DNA of 64,000 nt from Mycolicibacterium frederiksbergense. Its GTDB lineage: Bacteria > Actinomycetota > Actinomycetes > Mycobacteriales > Mycobacteriaceae. Below, one piece after another: positions 10,386-19,206 of this stretch; the stretch's first letter is position 1, and each line of letters opens with the position of its first letter. A program made the translations under genes and the position numbers. The stretch spans positions 483,835 to 547,834 of the forward strand of contig NZ_JARXVE010000004.1 of assembly GCF_029893345.1 (NCBI RefSeq). The letters run 5' to 3'. The notes beneath the pieces were generated by a model. It saw nothing but the letters and a program-made list of their open reading frames with translations, was not told the origin of the DNA and ran no database searches.

Positions 10386-11432
10386 CTATTGGCGACGGTT
10401 GCCGTTCTCGTCCCAGTGTTCGGCCACCTTCTTACTGGGCTGCACCCGCGGCGGCTCCCCCGGCATCTTCGGGTAGTTCGGCGGATACGGCAGATCGCCG
10501 AGGCCGCGTTCCTCGTCGGCGGCGACCATGTCCAGCAGTGGCTGCAGCGACTGATGCTTGGAATCGATGTCCGCCCACGGATCCTCGCGTTCGGCGAGCA
10601 ACGTCGGCACCGTCGCAATGGTGTAGTCGTCGGGGTCGGCGCCGCGCAGCTCATCCCAGCTCAGCGGGGTCGAGACCGTGGCGATCGGGGTCTTGCGCGC
10701 CGAGTACGCCGAGGCGAAGGTGCGGTCACGGGCATTCTGGTTGTAGTCGATGAACAGCCGCTCGCCACGCTCCTCCTTCCACCACGATGTGGTGACCGCA
10801 TCGGGTGCGCGACGTTCCACTTCACGGGCCAGCGCGATCCCGGCCCGCCGTACCGCGATGAAATCCCAGTCGGGCTTGATCCGCAGGAACACGTGCACGC
10901 CGCGGCCGCCGGAAGTCTTCGGGTAGCCGACCAGGCCGAGTTCGTCGAGCAGCGGTTTGAGCACATCGCAGGCGATCGTCGCGGCCTCGGCGAAACCGGT
11001 GCCCGGCTGCGGATCGAGGTCGATGCGCAGCTCGTCGGGATGTTCGGTGTCCGCGCAGCGCACCTGCCAGGGGTGCAGCGTGATCGTGCCCATCTGCGCG
11101 GCCCAGATGATCGCCGACGGATGCGCCACCTTCAACGCATCGGCGGTGCGCCCGGACGGGAACGTGACGATGCAGGTCTGCAGATAGTCGGGATGTTTCT
11201 GCGGCACCCGCTTCTGGTAGATCTCCTCGCCCTCGATGCCGTCGGGGAACCGTTGCAGGTGGGTGGGCCGGTCCTTCAATAGCGCCACCATCGGGTTCGC
11301 GACGCTCAGGTAGTACTCGACCAGCTTGCCCTTGGTGCCGGCCGATCCCAGCTTCGGGAAATACACCTTGTCCGGGTTGGTGAACCGGACCTTGACCCCG
11401 TCGACATCGAGTTCGGTTGCGGGCGTGGGCAT
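10386..11432 (-). CDS. LigD-POL-like primase-polymerase (PolD1/Prim-PolC)
   Basis: A 348-residue archaeo-eukaryotic primase-type polymerase. The domain spans most of the protein. The metal-binding DxD is in LRIDLDPQPG (about residue 138), with PKTSGGRGVHVFLRI (catalytic His) after it and RLFIDYNQNARDRT carrying the third acidic residue. It is a stand-alone version of the LigD polymerase domain and extends primers or fills gaps with a preference for ribonucleotides in characterised homologues (M. smegmatis PolD1, Rv3730c). The ATG overlaps the ligase stop by one base (TGATG), so the two are translationally coupled and probably act together in gap filling and sealing. Confidence 0.9.
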   Translation of the reverse strand: MPTPATELDVDGVKVRFTNPDKVYFPKLGSAGTKGKLVEYYLSVANPMVALLKDRPTHLQRFPDGIEGEEIYQKRVPQKHPDYLQTCIVTFPSGRTADALKVAHPSAIIWAAQMGTITLHPWQVRCADTEHPDELRIDLDPQPGTGFAEAATIACDVLKPLLDELGLVGYPKTSGGRGVHVFLRIKPDWDFIAVRRAGIALAREVERRAPDAVTTSWWKEERGERLFIDYNQNARDRTFASAYSARKTPIATVSTPLSWDELRGADPDDYTIATVPTLLAEREDPWADIDSKHQSLQPLLDMVAADEERGLGDLPYPPNYPKMPGEPPRVQPSKKVAEHWDENGNRRQ

Positions 11433-12487
11433 CAGCGCTTCTCCAGGACGTCGTAGAGGTCGTAGTTCAACGGCACGTCGAGCTGCTCGAAGGTGCAGCT
11501 CGACGGTTCCCGGTCGGGCCGCCAGCGCAGGAATTTCACCGCGTGCCGAAATCTCTGGCCGTGAGCTGTATTGCCCTCCATCTGGTCATAGGCCACCTCG
11601 CAGACCTTCTCCGGGCGCACCGGGATCCAGCTCTTGTCGGCCGCCGAATTCCACCGGCTCGGCGCACCGTCGAGCGGCGCATCGCCTTCGCGCAGCGGTT
11701 CCAGGTCGGCCAGCAGCTTGACCCGATCTTTCACGCTGAAAGACGCTGCGCCACCGACCATCTGCAGCTCACCGTCGTCGCGGTACAGGCCGAGCAGGAT
11801 CGACCCCACCCCCTCCCCGCTCTTGTGAATGCGGTAGCCGATGGCCACACAGTCGGCGTCGCGGTGGTGTTTGACCTTCACCATGTCACGTTTGCCCGGC
11901 AGATAGGGCCCGTCGAGCCGCTTGGCGATCACCCCGTCCAGGCCGGCGCCTTCGAACCGCTGCAACCACTGCGCACCCAGCTGCGGGTCCTCGGTGGTGC
12001 GGGTGACATGGCACCACTGCTTTTCGTTGATCGCCTCCGCCAGCGCAACCCGGCGCACCCGGAACGGCTCGGCCAGCAGTGACCGATCACCGGTGGCCAG
12101 CGCGTCGAACCCGATGAAGTGCGCCGGGGTCTGCTCGGCGAGCATGCGCACCCGGGACTCGGCGGGGTGGATGCGCTGCGACAACGACTCCCAGTCCAGC
12201 CGGATCCGTCCACCGATCTCCCTGGGCACCACCACCTCGCCGTCCAGCACGCAACGGTCGGCGAGCTCGTCACGCAAGGCATCGAGCAGCTCGGGAAAAT
12301 ACCGGCCCAGCTCCTTGCCGTTGCGGGACTGCAGCACCAGCTCGTCGCGGTCGCGGAACACCAGCGCCCGGAACCCGTCCCATTTGGGTTCATACGACCA
12401 GCTGTTCTCATCATCGGGCACCTTGGTCTGCGCCTTGGCGAGCATCGGTTCGATCGGCGGCACTACGGGTAGGTCCACGGGCTCCAT
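11432..12487 (-). CDS. ligC: ATP-dependent DNA ligase LigC
   Basis: 351 residues. The nucleotidyltransferase motif I is EPKWDGFRA (lysine near residue 31, the AMP attachment site), followed by RNGKELGRYFPE, LDGEVVVP (motif III), GLDGVIAKRLDGPY (motif IV) and MVKVKHHRDADCV (motif V). The OB-fold domain is C-terminal. The start at 12487 gives a length close to the usual 350-360 residues; the reading frame extends to 12544 without better evidence. LigC ligases are backups in DNA repair. The gene forms a coupled pair with the PolD1 gene, as in Rv3731-Rv3730c. Confidence 0.9.
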   Translation of the reverse strand: MEPVDLPVVPPIEPMLAKAQTKVPDDENSWSYEPKWDGFRALVFRDRDELVLQSRNGKELGRYFPELLDALRDELADRCVLDGEVVVPREIGGRIRLDWESLSQRIHPAESRVRMLAEQTPAHFIGFDALATGDRSLLAEPFRVRRVALAEAINEKQWCHVTRTTEDPQLGAQWLQRFEGAGLDGVIAKRLDGPYLPGKRDMVKVKHHRDADCVAIGYRIHKSGEGVGSILLGLYRDDGELQMVGGAASFSVKDRVKLLADLEPLREGDAPLDGAPSRWNSAADKSWIPVRPEKVCEVAYDQMEGNTAHGQRFRHAVKFLRWRPDREPSSCTFEQLDVPLNYDLYDVLEKR

Positions 12488-12677
12488 CCTGATCCATCTG
12501 GGTCGTCGAATACCAGATAGACCCGGGCCACGCCGCAGACTCATCGCAGTCGCCCCGCGGAGCTGTCCCTGCCAATACCAGGATCGACCGGGACTGACTG
12601 CCGACCGGTTTTCCGGAATTCGGGGCGGACGCCACGCGCTCTCACGGTGTGCATCGACCCATAGAAAGGACTATCCG

Positions 12678-13130
12678 ATGGCAACCATCCACTTCCACGA
12701 GACCACCACGGCGACACCCGAACAGTTCATCGCCGGCCTCACCGATTTCGGCCCCCACCGGTCAGAACTGTTCAAGAACAGCGCCGACGCCTACCTCGTG
12801 GTGCACAGCCGGGGCGCCTCCGAGGCCGATGTCACCGAGGGATCGGGCGGCATCTGGGAACGCCTGCACTACGACTGGTCGGATCCGCATCACATCACGC
12901 TCACCACCACCGATTCCAACCTTTTCGGCGGGGCCTCGGGGCACACGTACACGTTGACACCGCGGCCCGACGGCACCACCGACATCGACGCCGAGCTGGT
13001 CCGAGAGGGTAAGAATTTCAAGGGCCGGGTGGTCGCGGGCGTGCTCGGAACCGTCGGAAAGCGTTCGCTGACCAAGGCTTTCGCCGACAGCGTGAAGGCC
13101 ATCGAAGCCCGCTCCGCCGTAGCCGGCTGA
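12678..13130 (+). CDS. SRPBCC (START-like) domain protein
   Basis: 150 residues with the pattern of the polyketide cyclase/dehydrase (SRPBCC) fold: IHFHETTTATPEQFIAGLTDF, then beta strands with GIWERLHYDWSDPHHITLTT and a C-terminal helix (about 115-145). Such proteins bind hydrophobic ligands; no catalytic residue can be assigned. The ATG has GAAAGGA at 12664-12670. The reductase gene follows 10 bases later on the same strand, so the two may be one operon. Confidence 0.75.
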   Translation: MATIHFHETTTATPEQFIAGLTDFGPHRSELFKNSADAYLVVHSRGASEADVTEGSGGIWERLHYDWSDPHHITLTTTDSNLFGGASGHTYTLTPRPDGTTDIDAELVREGKNFKGRVVAGVLGTVGKRSLTKAFADSVKAIEARSAVAG

Positions 13131-13140
13131 GTGTCCTACG

Positions 13141-14160
13141 ATGCGAACCATGCGGTCTGTTGTCGCCGCCACGATGGGCGAACCGTCCGAGGTCCTGCAG
13201 CTGCAGACCCGCCCGCTGCCGCAGCCCGGTCCCGGCCAGGTCCGGATCCGGGTGAGCGCCGTACCGGTGCATGCCAGCGATCTGCACACCATCCGGGGCC
13301 GATACGGATTCGTCCCGCAATTCCCCACCGTTCCCGGAATCGAGTCCGTCGGTGTAATCGACGAACTCGGCAGCGACACAGACGGTTTGACCGTGGGGCA
13401 ACGCGTCATCACGGTCGGGGTCAAGGGCACCTGGCAGGAGTATCTGGTCGCCGACGCCGGGCAGGTGTTGCCCGTTCCCGATGGCATGAGCGATTCCACC
13501 GCCGCCCAGATTCTGGCCAATCCGCTCACCGCCGTGATCCTCACCGGCGACGAACTCGATGTCCGACCGGGTGAATGGCTGCTGCAGACCGCGGCCGGTT
13601 CGACCGTGGGCCAGTCGGTCATCCAACTCGGAGCCCACGTCGGCTTCAAAACCCTCAACGTGGTCCGCCGCCGATCCGCCGTCGAGGACATCCTCGCGCA
13701 GGGCGGCACCGCGGTGATCTGCACCGAGGACGAGAACCTGCGCGAGCGAGTGGCCGAGATCGCGGGTGACGATGGCGTGGCCAAGGCGATCGACTGCGTC
13801 AGCGGCCAGGTGGGTGCGGACGTGTCACGTGCCCTGGCACCGCACGGTGAACTGGTCGTCTACGGCGCGCTGTCCACGCACCGCCAAACCGATCCCGACA
13901 AACTCACCATCCCGATCTTCGCCCGCTCGCTGATCTACGAAACCAAGTCCGTTCGGGGGTTCTGGCTGTTCCGCTGGTTCACCGATACCCCGAAGGATCG
14001 GATGGCCACCGTGATCGAACGGACCGTTCAGCTCGCCGACAGCGGCGTATTGCGGGTGCCGGAGGGCCAGCCCATCCCCCTCGAAAAGTTCAGCGAAGCC
14101 GTCTATTTGGCCGAGGCTCCCGACCACGGCGGGAAGCCGCTGCTGATCTTCGAGCACTGA
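13141..14160 (+). CDS. Medium-chain dehydrogenase/reductase, quinone or 2-enoyl reductase type
   Basis: A 339-residue MDR protein. The N-terminal GroES-like domain reads PLPQPGPGQVRIRVSAVPVHASDLHTIRG and GIESVGVIDELG. The Rossmann domain starts near WLLQTAAGSTVGQSVIQLG, the nucleotide motif of the zinc-free quinone reductase/enoyl reductase (MECR-like) branch. No zinc-ligand cysteines are seen, so an alcohol dehydrogenase role is unlikely. NADPH is the probable cofactor. Start codons at 13141 and 13150 are both possible. The gene is likely cotranscribed with the SRPBCC gene. Confidence 0.8.
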   Translation: MRTMRSVVAATMGEPSEVLQLQTRPLPQPGPGQVRIRVSAVPVHASDLHTIRGRYGFVPQFPTVPGIESVGVIDELGSDTDGLTVGQRVITVGVKGTWQEYLVADAGQVLPVPDGMSDSTAAQILANPLTAVILTGDELDVRPGEWLLQTAAGSTVGQSVIQLGAHVGFKTLNVVRRRSAVEDILAQGGTAVICTEDENLRERVAEIAGDDGVAKAIDCVSGQVGADVSRALAPHGELVVYGALSTHRQTDPDKLTIPIFARSLIYETKSVRGFWLFRWFTDTPKDRMATVIERTVQLADSGVLRVPEGQPIPLEKFSEAVYLAEAPDHGGKPLLIFEH

Positions 14161-14290
14161 GTGCCCTGGCCTGCAATTTGAGAATGCCCGGGTGGACTAG
14201 TTCCGTATTCAAGTGAATCGACACGGTTTTCACCGGGCAGCCTCGCCAGGGCCCCTTGTCGCAGGTGGCGGATCGCTCAACAATTGAGCT

Positions 14291-15940
14291 ATGGCTGAAA
14301 CAGTTATCGAGTTCGTGCTGCGTCGGCTCAGCGAGAATGGTGTCGGCGATATCTTCGGAGTGGCCGGGGATTACGCATTTCCGGTCAATGATGCGATCGT
14401 CGAACACCCGGCGATCAATTGGATCGGCTGTTGCAATGAGCTCAATGCCGCCTGCGCCGCCGATGGCTATGCCCGGATGCGGGGCGTCGGCGCCGTGTGC
14501 ACCACCTACGGGGTGGGCGAACTCGCCGCGATAAGCGCCATCGCGGGTTCATATGCCGAGCATGTTGCGGTTTTCCACCTGGTCGGCACGCCCAACTCGG
14601 CAACCGAGGAGGGGCGGGCGCTGGTGCACCACACACTGGGCAACGGCGAGTTCGACCTGTTCCATCGGATGGCTGAGCCCGTCGTGACCGCGAGCGCGAT
14701 CATGACGCCGCAGAACGCGGTACCGGAGACCGAACGGCTGATCTCCGCGGCGCTGTATCACCGACGGCCGGTCTACCTGGCGATTCCCAGCGATGTCGCG
14801 ACCATGCCGGTACTTGCCGACGCGCTACCGCTGGGTCTGCCGGTCAGTGATCCCGACTCGCTGGCGGCGGCCACCGGCGCGGTGGCCACCGCCCTGAACA
14901 ACGCCGGTCAGGCCTGCGCGTTGCCCGGGATTCTGCTGCGCAGGCTGGGCCTGACGGACGCGGCTTCCGAATTCCTCGACGGGTGCGGTTTGCCGTTCGC
15001 GACGATGTTTGCCGACAAATCGGTGCTCGCCGAGGACAACCCCAACTACATCGGCATGTATGTCGGCCGGCTGATGGATGAACCGGTGCGCGCATTCGTC
15101 GAGTCGTGCGACGTGGTGCTGATGATCGGAGCCATGCTGACCGACGGCAACACCGCCGGGCGCACCGTTCGGTTGGACCCGGACAAGACCATCACGATCG
15201 GCCAGCACTGCACCACCGTGGGTTCGGTGGTGTACCGCAACGTCGAGATGGCCGACATTCTGCGGCAACTGCCGGGGCGGGTCACCAACCGCGCTCAGCG
15301 GCCGGCGATCACACCGGAAAGGCTTGGGCCGATCGTCGGTGGTGACGACGACATAATCACCGCCGATGCCCTCTACCCGCGCTGGGAGAATTTCCTGCGG
15401 CCCAACGACGTGATCATGACCGATACCGGAACATCGTCGCTGGGTATGACTTTCGCGCAGATACCGCACGGCGCTCAGTTCCACAACCAAACCCTGTGGG
15501 CGTCGATCGGCTGGGCGACTCCGGCGGCCTTCGGCGCCGCGGTAGGCGCCCCGGACCGTCGGCTGATCCTGATCACCGGCGAGGGTTCCCATCAGATGAC
15601 CGCCCAGGAGATCAGCCAGTTCGGACGGCGCGACCTGCGCCCGATCATCTTCGTGCTCAACAACTCCGGCTATCTCAGCGAACGAATGCTGTGCAAGGAC
15701 ATGACCCTGGCCTACAACGACATCGCGGCCTGGAACTATGCGGAACTTCCGCACGCCATGGGTTGCCAGGACTGGTTCACCGCCCGGGTCAGCACCTGCG
15801 GACAACTCGACGAGGCACTCAAGACGGCCGAGCACGCCGACACCGCCGCCTACATCGAAGTCGTCACCGACGCCTTCGAAGCCCCACTGATGTACCAAAA
15901 GCTGCACGAGAACGTCGAATCGTTCTACAACCTGCGGTAG
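14291..15940 (+). CDS. Thiamine-diphosphate 2-keto-acid decarboxylase (indolepyruvate/pyruvate decarboxylase type)
   Basis: A 549-residue ThDP enzyme. The cofactor-activating Glu is E50 (CCNELNAACAADGYAR). The HH pair in RALVHHTLGNG is diagnostic of decarboxylases such as PDC, IPDC and KdcA rather than acetolactate synthase. The ThDP/metal motif GEGSHQMTAQEISQFGR...NNSGY covers about residues 435-465, with Glu in place of the usual Asp (GDG to GEG). It probably decarboxylates a branched-chain or aromatic 2-keto acid to an aldehyde, like the Rv0853c Kdc. Neighbours do not show the pathway. Confidence 0.85.
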   Translation: MAETVIEFVLRRLSENGVGDIFGVAGDYAFPVNDAIVEHPAINWIGCCNELNAACAADGYARMRGVGAVCTTYGVGELAAISAIAGSYAEHVAVFHLVGTPNSATEEGRALVHHTLGNGEFDLFHRMAEPVVTASAIMTPQNAVPETERLISAALYHRRPVYLAIPSDVATMPVLADALPLGLPVSDPDSLAAATGAVATALNNAGQACALPGILLRRLGLTDAASEFLDGCGLPFATMFADKSVLAEDNPNYIGMYVGRLMDEPVRAFVESCDVVLMIGAMLTDGNTAGRTVRLDPDKTITIGQHCTTVGSVVYRNVEMADILRQLPGRVTNRAQRPAITPERLGPIVGGDDDIITADALYPRWENFLRPNDVIMTDTGTSSLGMTFAQIPHGAQFHNQTLWASIGWATPAAFGAAVGAPDRRLILITGEGSHQMTAQEISQFGRRDLRPIIFVLNNSGYLSERMLCKDMTLAYNDIAAWNYAELPHAMGCQDWFTARVSTCGQLDEALKTAEHADTAAYIEVVTDAFEAPLMYQKLHENVESFYNLR

Positions 15941-15982
15941 CCATCCTGGTCCCGGCCGAACGGCATTGACTAGATTGCCGAT

Positions 15983-16864
15983 GTGAGCCTCGCCCCCGCC
16001 GGACGGTTTGCGCCGAGCCCGTCGGCCGACCTGCACATCGGCAACCTGCGCACCGCGATGCTGGCCTGGCTGTTCGCCCGCCGGACCGAGCGGCGGTTCC
16101 TGCTGCGGGTGGAGGATCTCGACGACCGCACCCTCACCGAGACCGGGCACCGCCAGGTCGCCGATCTGGCGGCGATCGGGCTGACCTGGGATGAACCGCC
16201 ACAATGGCAATCGCAGCATCAGGACCGCTACGACGTGGTGGTCGACCAGCTGGCCGGCCGCGACCTGTTGTACGAATGCTATTGCAGCAGACGGGATATC
16301 GCTCAGGCGCCGCGCGCACCGCACGCCCCCGAAGGGGCCTATCCCGGTACCTGCCGGGAATTGTCGGCGGCCGAACGCGAACAGCGCCGCGCCGAGACCG
16401 GACGCCCGCCGGCCCTGCGGTTGCGCACCGACACGTTCGTCGGCACCGTTACCGACCTGATCCACGGCCGCTACACCGGGATCGTCGACGATTTCGTGGT
16501 GCGCCGCGGCGACGGGGTGCCCGCCTACAACCTGGCCGTAGTGGTCGACGATGCGGCCTCCGGTGTCGATCAGGTGGTGCGCGGCGACGACCTGCTGCCC
16601 TCCTCCCCCCGTCAGGCCTATCTGGCCCGGCTGCTCGGCTATCCGGAACCGACATACGCGCATGTGCCGCTGGTGCTCAACGAGGACGGGGCGCGGCTGG
16701 CCAAGCGGGACGGCGCGGTGACGCTCGCCGAGATCGGCGTCGAGCGGGCATTCGGCCAGATCACCGAGTCGTTGGGTTGGCCGTCATCGACGATGGACCA
16801 GCTGCTGGAGCAATTCGATCCGGCCCGGCTGCCCCAGCACCCATGGATATATCTGCCGGACTGA
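15983..16864 (+). CDS. gluQ: Glutamyl-queuosine tRNA(Asp) synthetase
   Basis: A 293-residue paralogue of the glutamyl-tRNA synthetase catalytic core without an anticodon-binding domain. It has GRFAPSPSADLHIGNLRTAMLA (the HIGH equivalent is HIGN), zinc-type residues CYCSRRDI...YPGTC, the GEDL-like RGDDLLPSSPRQAYL, and the KMSKS equivalent RLAKRDGA. The enzyme attaches glutamate to the queuosine at position 34 of tRNA-Asp, so it needs queuosine-modified tRNA, made by the tgt product at 21757-23025. The start is GTG at 15983. The ABC transporter follows 44 bases later. Confidence 0.9.
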   Translation: MSLAPAGRFAPSPSADLHIGNLRTAMLAWLFARRTERRFLLRVEDLDDRTLTETGHRQVADLAAIGLTWDEPPQWQSQHQDRYDVVVDQLAGRDLLYECYCSRRDIAQAPRAPHAPEGAYPGTCRELSAAEREQRRAETGRPPALRLRTDTFVGTVTDLIHGRYTGIVDDFVVRRGDGVPAYNLAVVVDDAASGVDQVVRGDDLLPSSPRQAYLARLLGYPEPTYAHVPLVLNEDGARLAKRDGAVTLAEIGVERAFGQITESLGWPSSTMDQLLEQFDPARLPQHPWIYLPD

Positions 16865-16908
16865 GCAGAACCCTTCGCCACACCGGATCTTCCTGCTAGC
16901 TTCCGGCA

Positions 16909-18381
16909 GTGCGTTACCGATTTCCACTGTTCGGGCTGCTGCTGATCGTCGCCCTCCTGACCGCGGCGTGCGGACCGTCGGCTGACAACACCGCTGACCG
17001 GCTGAAGTCCGCCGGCGTGCTGCGGGTGGGCACCGAAGGCGTGTACGCCCCGTTCAGTTACCACGATCCGGCCAGCGGCCAACTCACCGGCTACGACGTC
17101 GACGTCGCCCGCGCGGTCGGCGACAAGATCGGTGTCAACGTCGAATTCGTGGAGACCCCTTGGGATTCGATCTTCGCAGCGCTGGAGGCCAACCGATTCG
17201 ACGTGGTGGCCAACGAGGTCACCATCACCCCCGAGCGTCAGGCGAAGTACGACCTGTCCGAACCGTATTCGGTCGGCGAAGGCGTCATCGTGACCCGGAT
17301 CGACAACGGCTCGATCACGTCGCTAGCCGACCTCAAAGGCAAGGTGACCGCGCAGTCCATCACCAGCAACTGGGCACAGGTGGCCCGGGACGCCGGTGCT
17401 CGGGTGGAGGCGGTGGACGGTTTCACCGCCGCGATCAAACTGCTGAACCAGGGCCGGGTCGATGCCATCATCAACGACAGCATCGCGGTGTACGCGTACC
17501 TGGCCGAAACCAACGACACTTCGGTGCGGATCGCCGGCACCGTGGGCGAGAAGAGCGAACAGGGCTTCGCCGCCCGCAAGAACAGCGGCCTGTTGCCGGA
17601 ACTGAACAAGGCGCTCGACACGCTGCGTGCTGATGGGACGCTGGCCTCGATCTCGCAGAAGTACCTCAAGGCCAACGCGTCCGGCGGGCCGCAGGCGGGT
17701 CAACCGAATCCCGCACATCGGTCGACATGGCAGCTCATCGCCGACAATCTGTGGCCGCTGGCGAAAGCGGCCGTCACCAAGACGATTCCGTTGACGGTGA
17801 TCAGCTTCGCCATCGGATTGGTGATCGCCCTGGCGGTGGCCCTGGCCCGGCTGTCATCGATTGCGCTGCTCAGCAACGCCGCCCGGTTATACATCTCGAT
17901 CATCCGCGGAACCCCGCTGTTGGTGCAGCTGTTCATCGTGTTCTTCGCGCTGCCGGAGTTCGGCGTGAAGATCGACCCGTTCCCGGCCGCGGTGATCGCG
18001 TTCTCGCTCAACGTGGGCGGCTATGCCGCAGAGATCATCCGGTCGGCGATCCAGAGCATCCCCAAGGGCCAGTGGGAGGCGGCCGAGACGATCGGGCTGA
18101 GCTACGTCGGGACGCTGCGCCGCATCATCCTGCCGCAGGCGGCCCGGGTGGCGGTGCCGCCCCTGTCGAACACGTTGATCTCATTGGTCAAAGACACCTC
18201 ACTGGCGTCGACGATCCTGGTCACCGAATTGCTCCGGACCGCGCAGATCGCCGCGGCGCCGACGTTCGAGTTCTTCGCCCTGTACGGCACCGCCGCGGTG
18301 TACTACTGGGTGATCTGCCTGGTGCTGTCCTTCGGCCAGAGTCGCCTGGAACACCGACTGGAAAGGTACGTGGTGCGATGA
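16909..18381 (+). CDS. Amino-acid ABC transporter: fused lipoprotein substrate-binding domain and permease
   Basis: 490 residues combining two normally separate subunits. Residues 1-21 form a lipoprotein signal (lipobox LTAAC, C21). Residues about 30-265 are a family 3 solute-binding domain (LRVGTEGVYAPFSYHDP, GYDVDVARAVGDKIG). About 275-490 is a HisM/GlnP-type permease with five or so helices and the EAA loop GQWEAAETIGLSYVGTLRRIILPQA. This layout is known from GlnP-type importers of polar amino acids (Gln, Glu, Asn). The start is GTG at 16909. The ATPase gene overlaps by four bases. Confidence 0.88.
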   Translation: MRYRFPLFGLLLIVALLTAACGPSADNTADRLKSAGVLRVGTEGVYAPFSYHDPASGQLTGYDVDVARAVGDKIGVNVEFVETPWDSIFAALEANRFDVVANEVTITPERQAKYDLSEPYSVGEGVIVTRIDNGSITSLADLKGKVTAQSITSNWAQVARDAGARVEAVDGFTAAIKLLNQGRVDAIINDSIAVYAYLAETNDTSVRIAGTVGEKSEQGFAARKNSGLLPELNKALDTLRADGTLASISQKYLKANASGGPQAGQPNPAHRSTWQLIADNLWPLAKAAVTKTIPLTVISFAIGLVIALAVALARLSSIALLSNAARLYISIIRGTPLLVQLFIVFFALPEFGVKIDPFPAAVIAFSLNVGGYAAEIIRSAIQSIPKGQWEAAETIGLSYVGTLRRIILPQAARVAVPPLSNTLISLVKDTSLASTILVTELLRTAQIAAAPTFEFFALYGTAAVYYWVICLVLSFGQSRLEHRLERYVVR

Positions 18382-19142
18382 CCAGCCAGACCGAAGCTCG
18401 GATCACTGCCCGAGACGTCCGAAAGGCGTTCGGCGACAACGAAGTCCTCAAGGGATTGTCGTTCACGGTACCGCGCGGCAGCGCGACGACGATCATCGGT
18501 CCGTCGGGTTCGGGCAAGACCACGCTGCTGCGGGCGCTCAATGCGCTGGATGTGCCGGACGCCGGGGTGATCAAGGTCGGTGAGATCGAACTCGACTTCA
18601 CCAAGCCGGTGCCCAAGGACCAGCTGCGGCAATACCGGGCGCAGAGCGGTTTCGTGTTCCAGTCGCACAACCTCTTCCCGCACAAGACCGTGCTGCAGAA
18701 CGTCACCGAGGGCCCACTCGTGGCGCAGAAGCGCGCGCGTGACGAGGTGGAAGCCGAGGCCGCCGAGCTGCTGAGCCAGGTGGGACTGGCCGACAAGCGT
18801 GACCAGTACCCGTATCAACTCTCCGGCGGGCAGCAGCAGCGGGTCGGGATCGCCCGTGCCCTCGCCCTCAAACCCAAGGTCGTGCTGTTCGACGAGCCGA
18901 CCTCGGCGCTGGACCCCGAGCTGGTCGGTGAGGTGCTCTCGGTCATCCGCGATCTCGCCGTCGAAGGCTGGACCCTGGTGATCGTCACCCACGAGATCCA
19001 GTTCGCCCGACAGGTTTCCGATCAGGTGTTGTTCACCGACCGTGGCGTGATCCTGGAGCAGGGCCCGCCGGCCGCGGTGATCGGCGACCCGAAAGAGCAA
19101 CGCACCCGGCAGTTCCTGCAGCGCATCCTCAACCCGCTGTAG
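18378..19142 (+). CDS. Amino-acid ABC transporter ATP-binding protein
   Basis: 254 residues with Walker A GPSGSGKTT, Q-loop in FVFQSHNLFPHKTV, signature LSGGQQQR, Walker B VVLFDEPTSALDP and switch His in VTHE. It belongs to the GlnQ/HisP polar amino-acid subfamily. The ATG overlaps the upstream stop (ATGA), so it is translationally coupled to the binding-protein/permease fusion. The two genes make a complete importer. Confidence 0.92.
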   Translation: MTSQTEARITARDVRKAFGDNEVLKGLSFTVPRGSATTIIGPSGSGKTTLLRALNALDVPDAGVIKVGEIELDFTKPVPKDQLRQYRAQSGFVFQSHNLFPHKTVLQNVTEGPLVAQKRARDEVEAEAAELLSQVGLADKRDQYPYQLSGGQQQRVGIARALALKPKVVLFDEPTSALDPELVGEVLSVIRDLAVEGWTLVIVTHEIQFARQVSDQVLFTDRGVILEQGPPAAVIGDPKEQRTRQFLQRILNPL

Positions 19143-19206
19143 GTCGCGCACTGCACCGTCCGATTTCCGCCAGCGGTTGTGACCGTCGGCTCATAGCGTC
19201 GCCGTC

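Noticed and set aside
14825..16663. 612-codon open frame on the minus strand
   Set aside because: It is antisense to the keto-acid decarboxylase and gluQ, whose motifs are intact; long shadow frames are expected at this G+C.
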